In this document: in pieces, positions 17,124 through 26,529 of the stretch
How the letters are laid out: each line of letters starts with the position of its first letter
Position numbering within the stretch: the first letter of the stretch is position 1
Assembly: GCF_013304445.1 (NCBI RefSeq)
Contig: NZ_JAAITA010000012.1
Location: forward strand, 32,634 to 96,633
From: Blautia hansenii
GTDB lineage: Bacteria; Bacillota; Clostridia; Lachnospirales; Lachnospiraceae
Direction of reading: 5' to 3'
DNA length: 64,000 nt
Position numbers and translations under genes: made by a program
The notes under the pieces: generated by a model
Told to the model about the DNA's origin: nothing
The model's input: the letters and a program-made list of their open reading frames with translations, nothing else
Databases searched by the model: none

Positions 17124-18440
17124 TTAAACCTGTGTCTCTACGAAAATATCGTAAATGGCCTTAATCGCCGGTTCAAAATCTTCGTCTTTTACGCCTACAA
17201 TGACATTCAGCTCACTGGAGCCCTGGTCAATCATACGCACATTGACATTCGCATGGGCAAGAGCCGCGAAAATTCTGGCGGCGGTACCGCGGTTGGAACG
17301 CATGCCTCTTCCCACAACGGCAACCAGAGACAAATCCGTTTCCAGTTCCATATAATCCGGCTTCACAGCTCTGTGAATTCCGGCAATCACCTGCTGCTCT
17401 TTTTCCGCAAATTCATCCTGATGAATAAAGATAGTCATAGTGTCAATCCCGGAAGGTACATGTTCAAAGGAAATTCCCTGTTCCTCCAACACCTGCAAAA
17501 CTTTGCGTCCAAAGCCGATTTCCGAATTCATCATGGATTTTTCAATAAACAGCGAACAGAATCCCTTCTTGCCTGCGATACCGGTAATGGTATACGGCGG
17601 CTTTTTGCAGGTATCCTCCACAATCATAGTACCGTCTTCTTCCGGCGCATTGGTATTCTTAATATTAATCGGGATTCCGGCTTTTCTGACAGGGAAAATC
17701 GCATCTTCGTGAAGTACGGTAGCGCCCATGTAGGAAAGCTCTCTTAATTCTCTGTAGGTAATGGTGTCAATGGATTTGGGATTGTTGATGATTCTGGGGT
17801 CTGTCACCATAACCCCGGATACGTCTGTCCAGTTTTCATACAATTCCACATCTAATGCTCCTGCAATAATGGAACCTGTAATGTCCGAGCCGCCTCTGGA
17901 AAACGTCTTAATTTCCCCGTTTTCTTTTGCACCGTAAAAACCGGGAACTACGGCTTCTGTCACGTCTTTCAGCCTTTTTGCCACTAAGGCTTCCGTAATC
18001 TCTGCGTCAAACTGTCCGTTTCCGTCAAAGCGAATCATTTCTGCCGGATCTACAAAGGTAAAGCCCAGATAATCCGCCATAATTTTACCGTTTAAATATT
18101 CTCCTCGGGAAGCCGCGTACTCTTCCCCAATCTGCTGTCTGAAGTTTTCCTCCAGAATTTTAAAATCCTCTTCCAAAGACAGAGACAATTCCAAACCGTC
18201 AATAATCTCTTGATAGCGGCTCTTAATTTCTGCCAGTACCTTCTGAAAAATCTCTTCATTGGCGGCGCGGTAACACGCATACAATAAATCCGTTACCTTT
18301 GTATCTTCTGAAAAGCGTTTGCCCGGTGCAGAAGGTACCACATATCTTCTGGTTCCGTCTGCGCGGATGATTGCGCCTACTTTTTTAAACTGCTCCGCAC
18401 TGGCCAGTGAACTTCCTCCGAACTTTACAACTTTCTTCAT
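17124..18440 (-). CDS. aspartate kinase
   Basis: 438 aa monofunctional enzyme making aspartyl-phosphate, the entry to Lys/Thr/Met synthesis. N-terminal KFGGSSLASAEQFKKV, the nucleotide/aspartate block FSRGGSDITGSIIAGAL near residue 180, and two C-terminal ACT repeats from about 300 on (VAVVGRGMRSNRGTAARIF) that usually give feedback inhibition. It has its own promoter. asd, which acts on its product, lies 35 kb away. Confidence 0.95.
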   Translation of the reverse strand: MKKVVKFGGSSLASAEQFKKVGAIIRADGTRRYVVPSAPGKRFSEDTKVTDLLYACYRAANEEIFQKVLAEIKSRYQEIIDGLELSLSLEEDFKILEENFRQQIGEEYAASRGEYLNGKIMADYLGFTFVDPAEMIRFDGNGQFDAEITEALVAKRLKDVTEAVVPGFYGAKENGEIKTFSRGGSDITGSIIAGALDVELYENWTDVSGVMVTDPRIINNPKSIDTITYRELRELSYMGATVLHEDAIFPVRKAGIPINIKNTNAPEEDGTMIVEDTCKKPPYTITGIAGKKGFCSLFIEKSMMNSEIGFGRKVLQVLEEQGISFEHVPSGIDTMTIFIHQDEFAEKEQQVIAGIHRAVKPDYMELETDLSLVAVVGRGMRSNRGTAARIFAALAHANVNVRMIDQGSSELNVIVGVKDEDFEPAIKAIYDIFVETQV

Positions 18441-18475
18441 CTCATATCCTCCTCACATAATGCTGCATAGCATAA

Positions 18476-18504
18476 ATAATATAATTTCTCCCCGCAAATG
18501 TCCA
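18476..18504 (-). promoter_or_regulatory. promoter of the aspartate kinase gene
   Basis: Minus strand TGGACA (18499-18504), 17 bp, TATTAT (18476-18481), about 36 nt upstream of the start codon. Confidence 0.6.
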
Positions 18505-18591
18505 GTATTTTCTACAGATTTCCCCTAGAAACATCAATTTGACAAATCCTTCATTTCTATAGTTTATGACAGATATGCCAAGGCGTTATAA

Positions 18592-18633
18592 AAGAGGGCA
18601 GATGACCTGATTTTCTCAAGCATCTGCCCTCTT
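18592..18633 (-). terminator. terminator after pyrBI
   Basis: Minus strand stem AAGAGGGCAGATG..CATCTGCCCTCTT followed by TTAT, placed after the pyrI stop. Confidence 0.8.
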
Positions 18634-18652
18634 CTTTGTTGCCTTTGCCTCT

Positions 18653-19090
18653 TTATTTGTTGCGGTTTCCCCTGTATTTTTCTTCACAATATTTGCAGCG
18701 GTATACTTCCTTTTCCGGGTCAGCCAGAATAAACACATGGTCCAACTCCTGCTCAATGGAAGTAATGCAGCGCGGGTTTTTGCATTTGATGACATTTCGG
18801 ATTTCTTTTGGAAGATGCAGGTCTTTCTTTTCCACAATCTCCCCGTCCTTAATAATATTCACCGTAATGTTATGGTCAATAAATCCCAGAATATCCAAAT
18901 CCAAGGTATCGATAGGACATTCTACCTTAATAATATCCTTGCGCCCCATTTTTCCGCTTCTGGCATTTTTAATAATGGCCACACAGCAGTCCAGTTTATC
19001 CAGCGCTAAATCGTGGTAAATGGTCATACTCTTTCCGGCTTTGATATGGTCTAATACCACACCTTCACTTAAACGTCCTACATTTAACAT
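18653..19090 (-). CDS. pyrI: aspartate carbamoyltransferase regulatory subunit
   Basis: 145 aa. The N-terminal allosteric domain includes [13 protein letters not shown]. The C-terminal zinc domain carries the four Cys ligands (CKNPRC near 109, CKYC near 135). PyrI binds CTP/ATP and holds the catalytic trimers together. Its start overlaps the end of pyrB by 7 nt. Confidence 0.97.
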   Translation of the reverse strand: MLNVGRLSEGVVLDHIKAGKSMTIYHDLALDKLDCCVAIIKNARSGKMGRKDIIKVECPIDTLDLDILGFIDHNITVNIIKDGEIVEKKDLHLPKEIRNVIKCKNPRCITSIEQELDHVFILADPEKEVYRCKYCEEKYRGNRNK

Positions 19091-20010
19091 AAGTCTACCC
19101 CCATTCCCAATAAACTCAGCATCAGCGCCATACGAACATAAACACCGTACTGCACCTGTTTGAAATAAGCAGCTCTTGGGTCAGCGTCCACTTCTACGGA
19201 AATCTCGTTTACTCTGGGCAGTGGATGAAGCACCAGCATATCCGGTCTTGCCAGTTCCATTTTGGCCTTGTCCAGAATATAGAAATCCTTCATGCGCACA
19301 TAGTCCTCTTCATTAAAGAAACGCTCTTTCTGTACACGGGTCATATACAGCAAATCAAGAGAAGGCATCGCATCCTCCAGACGCTCTACTTCTACAAATT
19401 CGTGACCGCTGGCTCTTAACACATCTTCTCTGATATAGTCCGGAATTTTCAGTTCTTCCGGTGAAATCAGCACAAATTTTACACCTTCGTAACGCACCAG
19501 CGCCTCAATGAGCGAATGTACGGTTCTTCCGAATTTTAAATCTCCGCACAATCCTATGGTAATATGATCCAGTCTTCCTTTTAAAGAACGAATGGTAAGT
19601 AAATCCGCCAATGTCTGTGTGGGATGCTGATGTCCGCCGTCTCCTGCATTGATAACCGGAATCCGGGAAGCCATAGACGCAACCAAAGGCGCACCTTCCT
19701 TTGGATGACGCATGGCGCAGATATCCGCATAACAGGATACAGTCCGAACCGTATCCGCAACACTCTCGCCTTTTGCCGCTGAACTGGAATTGGCGCTGGA
19801 AAATCCCAGAACTTTTCCGCCCAGACGCATCATGGCAGATTCAAAACTCAAACGAGTTCTTGTACTCGGTTCATAAAACAATGTTGCTAAAATTTTCCCA
19901 TCACATTTGTGGGCATATTTTTCCGGATTTTTTTCAATGTCATTGGCAAGGTCCAGTACCTTTGCCAGCTCCTCTACGGATAAATCCAGTGGACTCATTA
20001 AATGTCTCAT
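19084..20010 (-). CDS. pyrB: aspartate carbamoyltransferase catalytic subunit
   Basis: 308 aa. Carbamoyl-phosphate site [17 protein letters not shown] (about 51-67), [10 protein letters not shown] near 134, and the aspartate-site motif [11 protein letters not shown] near 265. It makes carbamoyl aspartate, the committed pyrimidine step. Overlaps pyrI; promoter directly upstream. Confidence 0.97.
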   Translation of the reverse strand: MRHLMSPLDLSVEELAKVLDLANDIEKNPEKYAHKCDGKILATLFYEPSTRTRLSFESAMMRLGGKVLGFSSANSSSAAKGESVADTVRTVSCYADICAMRHPKEGAPLVASMASRIPVINAGDGGHQHPTQTLADLLTIRSLKGRLDHITIGLCGDLKFGRTVHSLIEALVRYEGVKFVLISPEELKIPDYIREDVLRASGHEFVEVERLEDAMPSLDLLYMTRVQKERFFNEEDYVRMKDFYILDKAKMELARPDMLVLHPLPRVNEISVEVDADPRAAYFKQVQYGVYVRMALMLSLLGMGVDLC

Positions 20011-20056
20011 AGATTACCTCCTAATGTGTACTCTCAGGATTTTGAACCCTTGTATC

Positions 20057-20085
20057 ATCATATACCACTTCTTTGTGTATTTCAA
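20057..20085 (-). promoter_or_regulatory. promoter of pyrBI
   Basis: Minus strand TTGAAA (20080-20085), 17 bp, TATGAT (20057-20062). The leader is only about 40 nt, too short for a PyrR attenuator. Confidence 0.65.
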
Positions 20086-20091
20086 GAATTT

Positions 20092-20478
20092 TCACTTCTT
20101 TGCAGACAATAATTTTTCATATATCAGCCCTGTCAAAAACCACACAGGCGCATAATCCAAACGTATGACGCCTTTGTAGTGGTACGGAGTGTTGCTGTAG
20201 TCCCAGGGACACATATCATAGTGTTTCAAAAACATACCTGTTCCGAATTCTGCGGCAAAAATTCCAGTCATGTAAATCCCGCCCCGGAAGATAATGGGAA
20301 TTTTCTTCAAATGCCGTGACAAAGGGCCAATACAGGCGGCCATGCCATAGATGGGAAACATCCAAAGAGAAGACTGCCCCATCATTTTCCACTCCCTGTT
20401 GCCCAACGCATGCAGTCCGGTCCAGAGAATTTCCAGACACCAGCCTGCTGCCCCGCATTTGATAAAATCGCTTTTCAT
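20092..20478 (-). CDS. CmpB-like putative ABC-transporter-type membrane protein
   Basis: 128 aa from MKSDFIKCG; an AGGAG site precedes this ATG, so the longer frame upstream is not used. Two to three membrane helices (LWMFPIYGMAACIGPL, IPIIFRGGIYMTGIFAAEF). The C-terminal CPWDYSNTPYHYKGVIRLDY block is the signature of the PF06541 family. Function unknown. It is transcribed divergently from pheA. Confidence 0.8.
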   Translation of the reverse strand: MKSDFIKCGAAGWCLEILWTGLHALGNREWKMMGQSSLWMFPIYGMAACIGPLSRHLKKIPIIFRGGIYMTGIFAAEFGTGMFLKHYDMCPWDYSNTPYHYKGVIRLDYAPVWFLTGLIYEKLLSAKK

Positions 20479-20544
20479 AACCAGCTGCTCCTCTTTCTTT
20501 TTGTCTTTATTATGGAATTTTCCGGGATATTTTATACAAAACAC

Positions 20545-20573
20545 TTGCACACAGTAAAGTGTCGGTGTATCAT
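20545..20573 (+). promoter_or_regulatory. promoter of pheA
   Basis: TTGCAC (20545-20550), 17 bp, TATCAT (20568-20573), about 35 nt ahead of the pheA start. Confidence 0.6.
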
Positions 20574-20607
20574 AAAGGTTACATTTATCAACAAGAGGAG
20601 GCTGCAT

Positions 20608-21738
20608 ATGCTGGATTTACAGGAAATGCGAAAAGAAATCGATGTCATTGATGACCAGATTGTAAAACTGTTTGAAAAACGTATGTCTATTGCCGAAGAC
20701 GTGGCAAAATTTAAAATAGAGACTCAAAAACCGGTTTTTGACCGCACCCGGGAACAGGAAAAGCTGGAAACTCTGGGTCAAAAAACACACAGCGCCTTTA
20801 ACTGCTGCGGTGTACAGGAACTATATCAGCACATTATGTCCATCAGCCGCAAACGGCAGTACCAGCTTCTCCAGGAAAGCGCCCCGCCGGAAACCGGAGA
20901 ATTCCGTGTTGTGGAGACTCTGCCAAAGGACAAGGTTTCTGTAGTTTTCCAGGGAGTGGAAGGTGCCTACAGCCACGCTGCCATGCATGCTTTTTTTGGG
21001 GAAAACATTCAAAGCTATCATGTGGATACCTGGAAGGACGCCATGGAGGAAATCAAAAAGGGGAATGCTTTTTATGCCGTGCTTCCCATTGAAAATTCCA
21101 CTGCCGGCATTGTTCAGGACAACTACGACTTATTAAATGAATACAATCATGTCATTGCCGGAGAACAGATTATCCGGTGCCGTCATGTGCTTATGGGTGT
21201 GCCGGGAGCAACACTGGAAGATATTCAGAGCGTCTACTCCCACCCTCAGGCTCTCATGCAGTGCCGGGAATTTCTGGACAGCCATGAGACATGGCACTGC
21301 CGGGAATTTAGCAATACCGCTGCAGCTGCAAAAAAAGTGGCAAAAGACGGCGACAAGACCCAGGCTGCCATTGCAAGCCCCTATGCGGCAGAATACTTCG
21401 GCCTGGTTCCTCTGGCCACGGGAATTTACAGCAATCCGGGAAACTCCACCCGCTTTATTATTGTCACAAAGGAAAAAATATACTGCAAAGACGCAAAGAA
21501 AATCAGCGTCAGCTATGAACTTCCTCACGAAAGCGGAAGTCTTTACAACAGTCTTTCCCATTTTATTTACAACGGACTGAACATGACGAAAATCGAGTCC
21601 CGTCCCATTGCAGAGCGAAACTGGGAATACCGGTTCTTTGTGGATTTTGAAGGAAATCTAAGCGACAGCGCCGTACAGAACGCCCTGCGTGGCTTAAAGG
21701 CAGAGGCGCAGAATCTGCGGGTACACGGAAATTATTAA
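20608..21738 (+). CDS. pheA: bifunctional chorismate mutase/prephenate dehydratase
   Basis: 376 aa from MLDLQEMRKEID, preceded by AGAGGAGG. AroQ-type chorismate mutase covers residues 1-85 (IDVIDDQIVKLFEKRM). The prephenate dehydratase covers about 110-285 with the catalytic STRFIIVT motif. The ACT domain covers about 300-376 and includes the Phe-binding ESRP motif (KIESRPI). It converts chorismate to phenylpyruvate with feedback inhibition by phenylalanine. It stands alone from other aromatic genes and leads a two-gene plus-strand unit. Confidence 0.96.
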   Translation: MLDLQEMRKEIDVIDDQIVKLFEKRMSIAEDVAKFKIETQKPVFDRTREQEKLETLGQKTHSAFNCCGVQELYQHIMSISRKRQYQLLQESAPPETGEFRVVETLPKDKVSVVFQGVEGAYSHAAMHAFFGENIQSYHVDTWKDAMEEIKKGNAFYAVLPIENSTAGIVQDNYDLLNEYNHVIAGEQIIRCRHVLMGVPGATLEDIQSVYSHPQALMQCREFLDSHETWHCREFSNTAAAAKKVAKDGDKTQAAIASPYAAEYFGLVPLATGIYSNPGNSTRFIIVTKEKIYCKDAKKISVSYELPHESGSLYNSLSHFIYNGLNMTKIESRPIAERNWEYRFFVDFEGNLSDSAVQNALRGLKAEAQNLRVHGNY

Positions 21739-21775
21739 AGCACACAGCCGTATTTTACTATCAGAGGAGGAATGA

Positions 21776-23083
21776 ATGATGTTTCATGTAGAAGAATGTA
21801 TTCTGTATCAAAATTTTGAACAGGGAGATATTTTAAACGATATGCTGGAGGCCTTATCCATCTGTTGTCAGGAGCCGGACAATCCCCAAAAATCCGCCCC
21901 TCTTTTCTACCGCTGTATGAACGGGTTGGTGGAAATGGCAAATACTTACGGATTTACGGGGAATCTCTGGAACAATTACCTGACCTATCTTCTGGTAAAC
22001 CACGAAAATGCTTTCAGTACCTCCTGCGAAATCATCGGCCCCGGCCAAGGTTCTTTAAACCACCTTGCCCTTCATGACTTTGGTATTTTTAAAGACTTGT
22101 TTCATCTGGATTTTTCTGCTTTTGAAAGCTTTTACGGCACCCGGTCCTGCTGCCGGCTTATCAGCCACTATGAAAATACGCCAGGCAGTGGGAAACAGTT
22201 TAATGAACGAATCAAAAACCGTCTCTGTACTTTGAGCCGGCTTCTGGCCAGCGCAGAAACAGCCGAAGAATTTATGGAACACATGACAGGCTTTTATAAA
22301 GATTTCGGTGTGGGAAAGCTGGGCCTTCATAAAGCCTTCCGCCTGGAACACAGAAGCACAGACGACCGGGTACGGATTGTCCCGATTACCAGAATAGCTC
22401 ATGTACATCTGGACGATTTGGTTGGCTACGAAATTGCCAAGAAAAAACTCATTGACAACACAGAGGCCTTCTTAAACAATAAGCCTGCCAACAACTGTCT
22501 GCTGTTCGGAGACGCGGGAACGGGAAAATCTTCCAGCATTAAAGCCATTTTAAACCAGTATTATGACCAGGGACTGCGTATTATTGAAGTATACAAGCAC
22601 CAGTTCGGGGATTTAAACGATGTCATTGCCCAGATAAAGAACCGCCACTATAAATTTATTATTTACATGGACGACTTATCTTTTGAAGATTTTGAAATTG
22701 AATACAAGTATTTGAAAGCTGTGATTGAAGGCGGTCTGGAGCGGAAACCGGATAACATTTTGATTTATGCCACTTCTAACCGCAGACATCTGGTTCGGGA
22801 GCGCTACAGTGATAAAGAAGACCGCAACGATGACCTGCACACCAATGACACGGTACAGGAAAAACTATCTCTGGTATCCCGCTTCGGTGTTACCATTTAT
22901 TTCGGTTCTCCTGAGAAAAAAGAATTCCAGGAAATCGTCCTGACCCTGGCCAGACGCCACCACATTGTTATGGAGGAAAACGAACTGCTCCAAAAAGCCA
23001 ATGCCTGGGAACTCCAGCACGGCGGCCTTTCCGGACGGACAGCCCAGCAATTTATCGATTATCTTCTGGGACAGCAGCAATAA
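21776..23083 (+). CDS. DUF815 family AAA ATPase
   Basis: 435 aa. The N-terminal 190 residues are helical and of unknown role. The ATPase core has YEIAKKKLIDNTEAFLNNKP, Walker A LFGDAGTGKSSS near 245, Walker B KFIIYMDDLSFEDFE near 300, sensor region IYATSNRRHLVRE near 335, and a C-terminal lid (GLSGRTAQQFIDYLL). DUF815 proteins resemble DnaA/IstB-type ATPases but have no assigned function. It follows pheA by 37 nt with an AGAGGAGG site and ends in a 20-bp terminator. Confidence 0.88.
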   Translation: MMFHVEECILYQNFEQGDILNDMLEALSICCQEPDNPQKSAPLFYRCMNGLVEMANTYGFTGNLWNNYLTYLLVNHENAFSTSCEIIGPGQGSLNHLALHDFGIFKDLFHLDFSAFESFYGTRSCCRLISHYENTPGSGKQFNERIKNRLCTLSRLLASAETAEEFMEHMTGFYKDFGVGKLGLHKAFRLEHRSTDDRVRIVPITRIAHVHLDDLVGYEIAKKKLIDNTEAFLNNKPANNCLLFGDAGTGKSSSIKAILNQYYDQGLRIIEVYKHQFGDLNDVIAQIKNRHYKFIIYMDDLSFEDFEIEYKYLKAVIEGGLERKPDNILIYATSNRRHLVRERYSDKEDRNDDLHTNDTVQEKLSLVSRFGVTIYFGSPEKKEFQEIVLTLARRHHIVMEENELLQKANAWELQHGGLSGRTAQQFIDYLLGQQQ

Positions 23084-23132
23084 AGAGAGGATATCACATG
23101 AAGCCCAAACCTCATGTGATATCCTCTCTTTT
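23082..23132. terminator. 20-bp bidirectional terminator between DUF815 gene and rnpB
   Basis: Perfect stem AAAGAGAGGATATCACATGA / reverse complement, 10-nt loop, T-rich exits on both strands. It serves converging transcripts: the plus-strand ATPase gene and minus-strand rnpB. Confidence 0.85.
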
Positions 23133-23136
23133 CGTG

Positions 23137-23492
23137 CATAAGCAGAACGATAAGCCGGGTTATGTCGTGAATAATCATCTATCCAGGCCTGCTGTCGCCA
23201 GCAGGCTCAAGCGACCCACCTGAAAACGTGACGGGCAGCCACAATGTTTTCTATTCGGTCTTGCTTTGAATGGGGTTTACATGTGCCCTCTCTGTTACCA
23301 GAAAGGCGGTAGTCTCTTACACTGCCCTTCCACCCTTACCGGAGAAATCCCCGGCGGTACATTTCTGTTGCACTGTCCTTGGAGTCACCTCCACCAGACG
23401 TTATCTGGCATTCTGCCCTGCAAAGCCCGGACTTTCCTCACCTGACCCCTTTCGGTCCTGTCAGCCGCGATTATTTATCCTACTTATGACAC
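23137..23492 (-). ncRNA. rnpB: RNase P RNA
   Basis: About 355 nt. The minus strand carries the universal P4 block GAGGAAAGTCCGGGC (23425-23439) and the 3' partner ACATAACCCGGCTTA, with GGATAGATGATTATT nearby. The GGTGGAGGTGACTCC and GGTAAGGGTGGAAGGG segments belong to the conserved core. It is the catalytic RNA that matures tRNA 5' ends. The ends are inferred from the promoter and terminator. Confidence 0.95.
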
Positions 23493-23498
23493 TCGGTT

Positions 23499-23527
23499 AT
23501 TCTATCACAGAAAAAATGAAAATGCAA
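23499..23527 (-). promoter_or_regulatory. promoter of rnpB
   Basis: Minus strand TTGCAT (23522-23527), 17 bp, TAGAAT (23499-23504). It places the RNA 5' end near 23492. Confidence 0.65.
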
Positions 23528-23533
23528 ACTTTT

Positions 23534-25201
23534 TCACACATCAAAGCACCCTCCGCCTACAAATTCTCTTAAAATGGAATTGTGGGGAATGGATTCGCTG
23601 GGAACCCCTACAAAATAATCCAGGAACTTCAGAAGCCGCTTTGCCTCGTTGTATTCCGGCTCCCCCTGTCTGATAGAAAACAACAGAGGTTCTGCATACA
23701 GTTTCAAAACAGCCAGCTCATATATTAGTGCGGAATTAAACATCACATCTGCAGATTCCTGATAGGGAAAAATATTCTCTTCTTCTCCTTTTCGCACAGA
23801 ATTCCACATGGCAATGGTAGCCTTTGCAGAAGCTCCTCTGGTTCTGGCATCTCTTACAATCCGGCGAATCAGACGGCCGTCCGTGGTGGGTATCCGGTTG
23901 TGTTCATCAATATTTAACTGAGTCAGCGCACTGATATATATTTTAAACTTGCTTTCCACCGGAAGGGAATGGCTTAATTTATCATTCAGGCAGTGAATTC
24001 CCTCAATCACCAGCACATCCTCTGCTCCAAGCTGAAGAAAATCGCCCCGGTACTCTCTCTGTCCGGTTTTAAAGTTAAACTGGGGCAGCTCCACCCGTTC
24101 TCCGCTCAAAAGCCGCAGCATATCTTCGTTAAATTTCTTCACATCAATGGCTTCCAGACATTCAAAATTGTAATTTCCATTGCTGTCTAAAGGGGTATCC
24201 TCCCGGTTCACAAAATAATTGTCCACACCAATGGGATGCGGCTTCAGCCCATGAGCCGCCAACTGTATGGAAAGTCTGTGGGAAAAGGTCGTTTTTCCGG
24301 AAGAGGAGGGACCTGCTATCATAATAAATTTTTTATTTCCGGCCTTTACAATCTGCTCTGCAATCTGAGAAATTCTGGACTCCTGCAGAGCCTCTGCAAT
24401 CAGTATCAGTTGATTGGCTCCTTGTCCTGTAATCTGTTCATTCAACTCTCCTACGGTGTCAGACTGTACCATTTCGCCCCATTTTTCCGATTCTCTTTGC
24501 ACCCGGAAAATCTTAGGTCTCGGAGAAAATTCCGGCACCGTATCCGGACATTCCCTTCTTGGAAGCTGCAGCACCAGTCCTCCTTCATAGGGATAGAGTT
24601 CAAAATACTTCAAATAACCAGTATGATTCACCATAAATCCGTAAAAGTAGTCCTCAAAATCTCCCAAACGGTACAAATTCACTCTGGACACTCTGCGGAA
24701 ACGAAACAGTTTTTCTTTATCATACATACCATATTTATGAAAAATTTCAATAGCTTCCCCTGTGCTGACACTGCGTTTTAAAATGGGCACTTTCTGCTCT
24801 GCCAGTTCCAGCATATAGGCTTTCACCGCATCCAGAAATTCTCTGGTAATCTTCACGTTTCCGTCAATGGTGTAATAATAACCGGAACTTACGGAAAAAT
24901 GCAGCGTGACTTTCCGGATATTTTCGTGCCCTGCCACATGGTAAACCGCTTTTAAAAACAGCAAAGAAGCGCTTCTTTTGTAAGTGCTGTGTCCAATCTC
25001 ATCTCCTGTTGTAACAAATTCCAGAACACCGTCTTTTTTCAGTTTTTTGTGCAGTTCACACAGTTTCCCGTCTTTCATAACCAGGACAATGGGATATCTG
25101 GTGCTACCCTGATATTCTGTCGCAATCTGTGCGTAAGATGTTCCATAAGGATATGTTTTCTGCTTTCCCAATATTTTTACACTTATCATTCTTTCACTCA
25201 T
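23534..25201 (-). CDS. nucleoside (uridine-type) kinase fused to ThrRS-like TGS/SAD domains
   Basis: 555 aa from MSERMISVKILG, preceded by AAGGAGAAAGG. Residues 1-65 are a TGS-like domain. Residues 65-190 resemble the tRNA-editing SAD domain of threonyl-tRNA synthetase. From about 285 comes a uridine kinase/phosphoribulokinase domain with Walker A IAGPSSSGKTTFSHRL, the DNYF segment (VDNYFVNRED) and VIEGIHCLND. The domain order is known in Firmicutes and Thermotogae. The kinase substrate is presumed to be a pyrimidine nucleoside. The role of the synthetase-like part is unknown. Confidence 0.85.
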   Translation of the reverse strand: MSERMISVKILGKQKTYPYGTSYAQIATEYQGSTRYPIVLVMKDGKLCELHKKLKKDGVLEFVTTGDEIGHSTYKRSASLLFLKAVYHVAGHENIRKVTLHFSVSSGYYYTIDGNVKITREFLDAVKAYMLELAEQKVPILKRSVSTGEAIEIFHKYGMYDKEKLFRFRRVSRVNLYRLGDFEDYFYGFMVNHTGYLKYFELYPYEGGLVLQLPRRECPDTVPEFSPRPKIFRVQRESEKWGEMVQSDTVGELNEQITGQGANQLILIAEALQESRISQIAEQIVKAGNKKFIMIAGPSSSGKTTFSHRLSIQLAAHGLKPHPIGVDNYFVNREDTPLDSNGNYNFECLEAIDVKKFNEDMLRLLSGERVELPQFNFKTGQREYRGDFLQLGAEDVLVIEGIHCLNDKLSHSLPVESKFKIYISALTQLNIDEHNRIPTTDGRLIRRIVRDARTRGASAKATIAMWNSVRKGEEENIFPYQESADVMFNSALIYELAVLKLYAEPLLFSIRQGEPEYNEAKRLLKFLDYFVGVPSESIPHNSILREFVGGGCFDV

Positions 25202-25350
25202 GACCTTTCTCCTTTCCTGCCGCATCTTTGATAAGTCTCCCCTCAGTTTCACATTTAGATACATATGATTTTACTACAACTATCCTTAATTTTCTATCAT
25301 TTTATAGTTTTTTTAGATAAATATTACTTTTTTTCAGAAATTTTGTAACG

Positions 25351-25388
25351 CAAAAAAGAGGACGAAAGAAGGTAAAGTTCTTTCGTCC
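25351..25388 (-). terminator. second of two tandem terminators behind tRNA-Leu
   Basis: 11-bp stem GGACGAAAGAA/TTCTTTCGTCC (25360-25388), then TCTTTTTTG on the minus strand. Confidence 0.75.
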
Positions 25389-25398
25389 CAAAACAAAT

Positions 25399-25447
25399 GA
25401 AAAAGGCTGAAGTTCCTCTTAATCCCAGCGGAACTTCAACCTTTTTC
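25399..25447 (-). terminator. first of two tandem terminators behind tRNA-Leu
   Basis: Stem TGAAGTTCC/GGAACTTCA extended past one mismatch by GG/CC and A/T pairs. It ends in CCTTTTTC on the minus strand. Confidence 0.75.
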
Positions 25448-25469
25448 ATACACGCCTCATATACCAGAC

Positions 25470-25553
25470 TGCGGGAGATGGGACTTGAACCCACACGAGC
25501 ATACACCCACAAGATCCTTAGTCTTGCCTGTCTGCCAATTCCAGCACTCCCGC
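25470..25553 (-). tRNA. tRNA-Leu (anticodon AAG)
   Basis: 84 nt class II tRNA: acceptor GCGGGAG/CTCCCGC, discriminator A, anticodon arm CAAGA-CTAAGGA-TCTTG with AAG as anticodon, a long variable arm, and the T-arm loop TTCAAGT. CCA is not encoded. It is a single-gene unit with promoter and two terminators. Confidence 0.93.
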
Positions 25554-25587
25554 TCAATCAATTGCGCTCACAACTGATTACTTCATT

Positions 25588-25615
25588 AGTATACCATAAA
25601 TTTTTCATTTTGCAA
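25588..25615 (-). promoter_or_regulatory. promoter of tRNA-Leu
   Basis: Minus strand TTGCAA (25610-25615), 16 bp, TATACT (25588-25593), 34 nt upstream of the mature 5' end. Confidence 0.65.
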
Positions 25616-25710
25616 CTATTTTTTGAAAAATTGACAAAATTTGTGTAACAATATGCAGGAACACCAACAGGCTCTGGTTTTTTCGTGCAAAATTCTGATT
25701 TTTCTTTCTT

Positions 25711-26529
25711 CTATTCTTCATCCATACTTCCGCTGCGGAAGCCTTCCATATCAAGTGTCAGGTATCGAAATCCCATGGCTTTCAACTTTGGAACCAATGT
25801 CTCCTGCATTTTAAGAAAACGTCCAAAGTGCTCTTTGGGAATCTCCACTCTGGCAATTTCTCCATGAAGCCGCAGGCGCACCACCGGAAAACCTTCCTTT
25901 TTCAGATATTCTTCTGCTTTCGCAATTTTCTCCAGTATCTCCGGACGGATTTCTGCCCCATAAGGCAGTCTGGTAGCCAGACAAGGCGTAGATGGTCTTT
26001 TTGCCACAGAAACCCCCAGTTCTTCTGCCAGACGACGAACCTCTTCCTTGGTAAACCCATGCATGGCCAACGGACTGAGAACCCCCATTTCCTTTACCGC
26101 CTTAAGTCCCGGACGGTACACATGCAAATCATCCTCATTGGTGCCCTCTAATATGCAGGATACTCTCTTTTCTTCCGCATATGCCTTCAGCTTTCCAAAC
26201 AAAGCCTTTTTGCAGAGATAACATCTATCCTTGGGGTTAAAACGGATTTCTGCCTGCTCCAGTTCATTGACAAACAGTACCTTATGTATAGCTCCCGCTT
26301 CTTTTGCCACTTTCTGTGCAATCTCCAAATCGCAGGAAGGGTGAAGCATGGTATGAAAGGTAACTGCATAAATACTGCTCTGTCTCTTCTTTTCTTCTGC
26401 ACAGTTTCTGGCCAGCTGCAGCAGCACACTGCTGTCTACTCCGCCGGAAAAGGCAATACAGATGTCTTCTTCTATGCAGGTATTCATAAAATCATAAAGC
26501 GCTTTCTTTTTTTCTTCATAAGTTCTCAT
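25711..26529 (-). CDS. larE: ATP-dependent sacrificial sulfur transferase LarE
   Basis: 272 aa from MRTYEEKKKAL. PP-loop motif IAFSGGVDSSVLLQLA (about 22-37). The sacrificial Cys lies in KRPSTPCLATRLPYG near 173, and EGTNEDDLHVYRPGLKA near 130. LarE adenylates the biscarboxylated nicotinic acid nucleotide and donates sulfur from its own Cys to the nickel-pincer cofactor of lactate racemase-type enzymes. It overlaps larC by 14 nt. Confidence 0.93.
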   Translation of the reverse strand: MRTYEEKKKALYDFMNTCIEEDICIAFSGGVDSSVLLQLARNCAEEKKRQSSIYAVTFHTMLHPSCDLEIAQKVAKEAGAIHKVLFVNELEQAEIRFNPKDRCYLCKKALFGKLKAYAEEKRVSCILEGTNEDDLHVYRPGLKAVKEMGVLSPLAMHGFTKEEVRRLAEELGVSVAKRPSTPCLATRLPYGAEIRPEILEKIAKAEEYLKKEGFPVVRLRLHGEIARVEIPKEHFGRFLKMQETLVPKLKAMGFRYLTLDMEGFRSGSMDEE

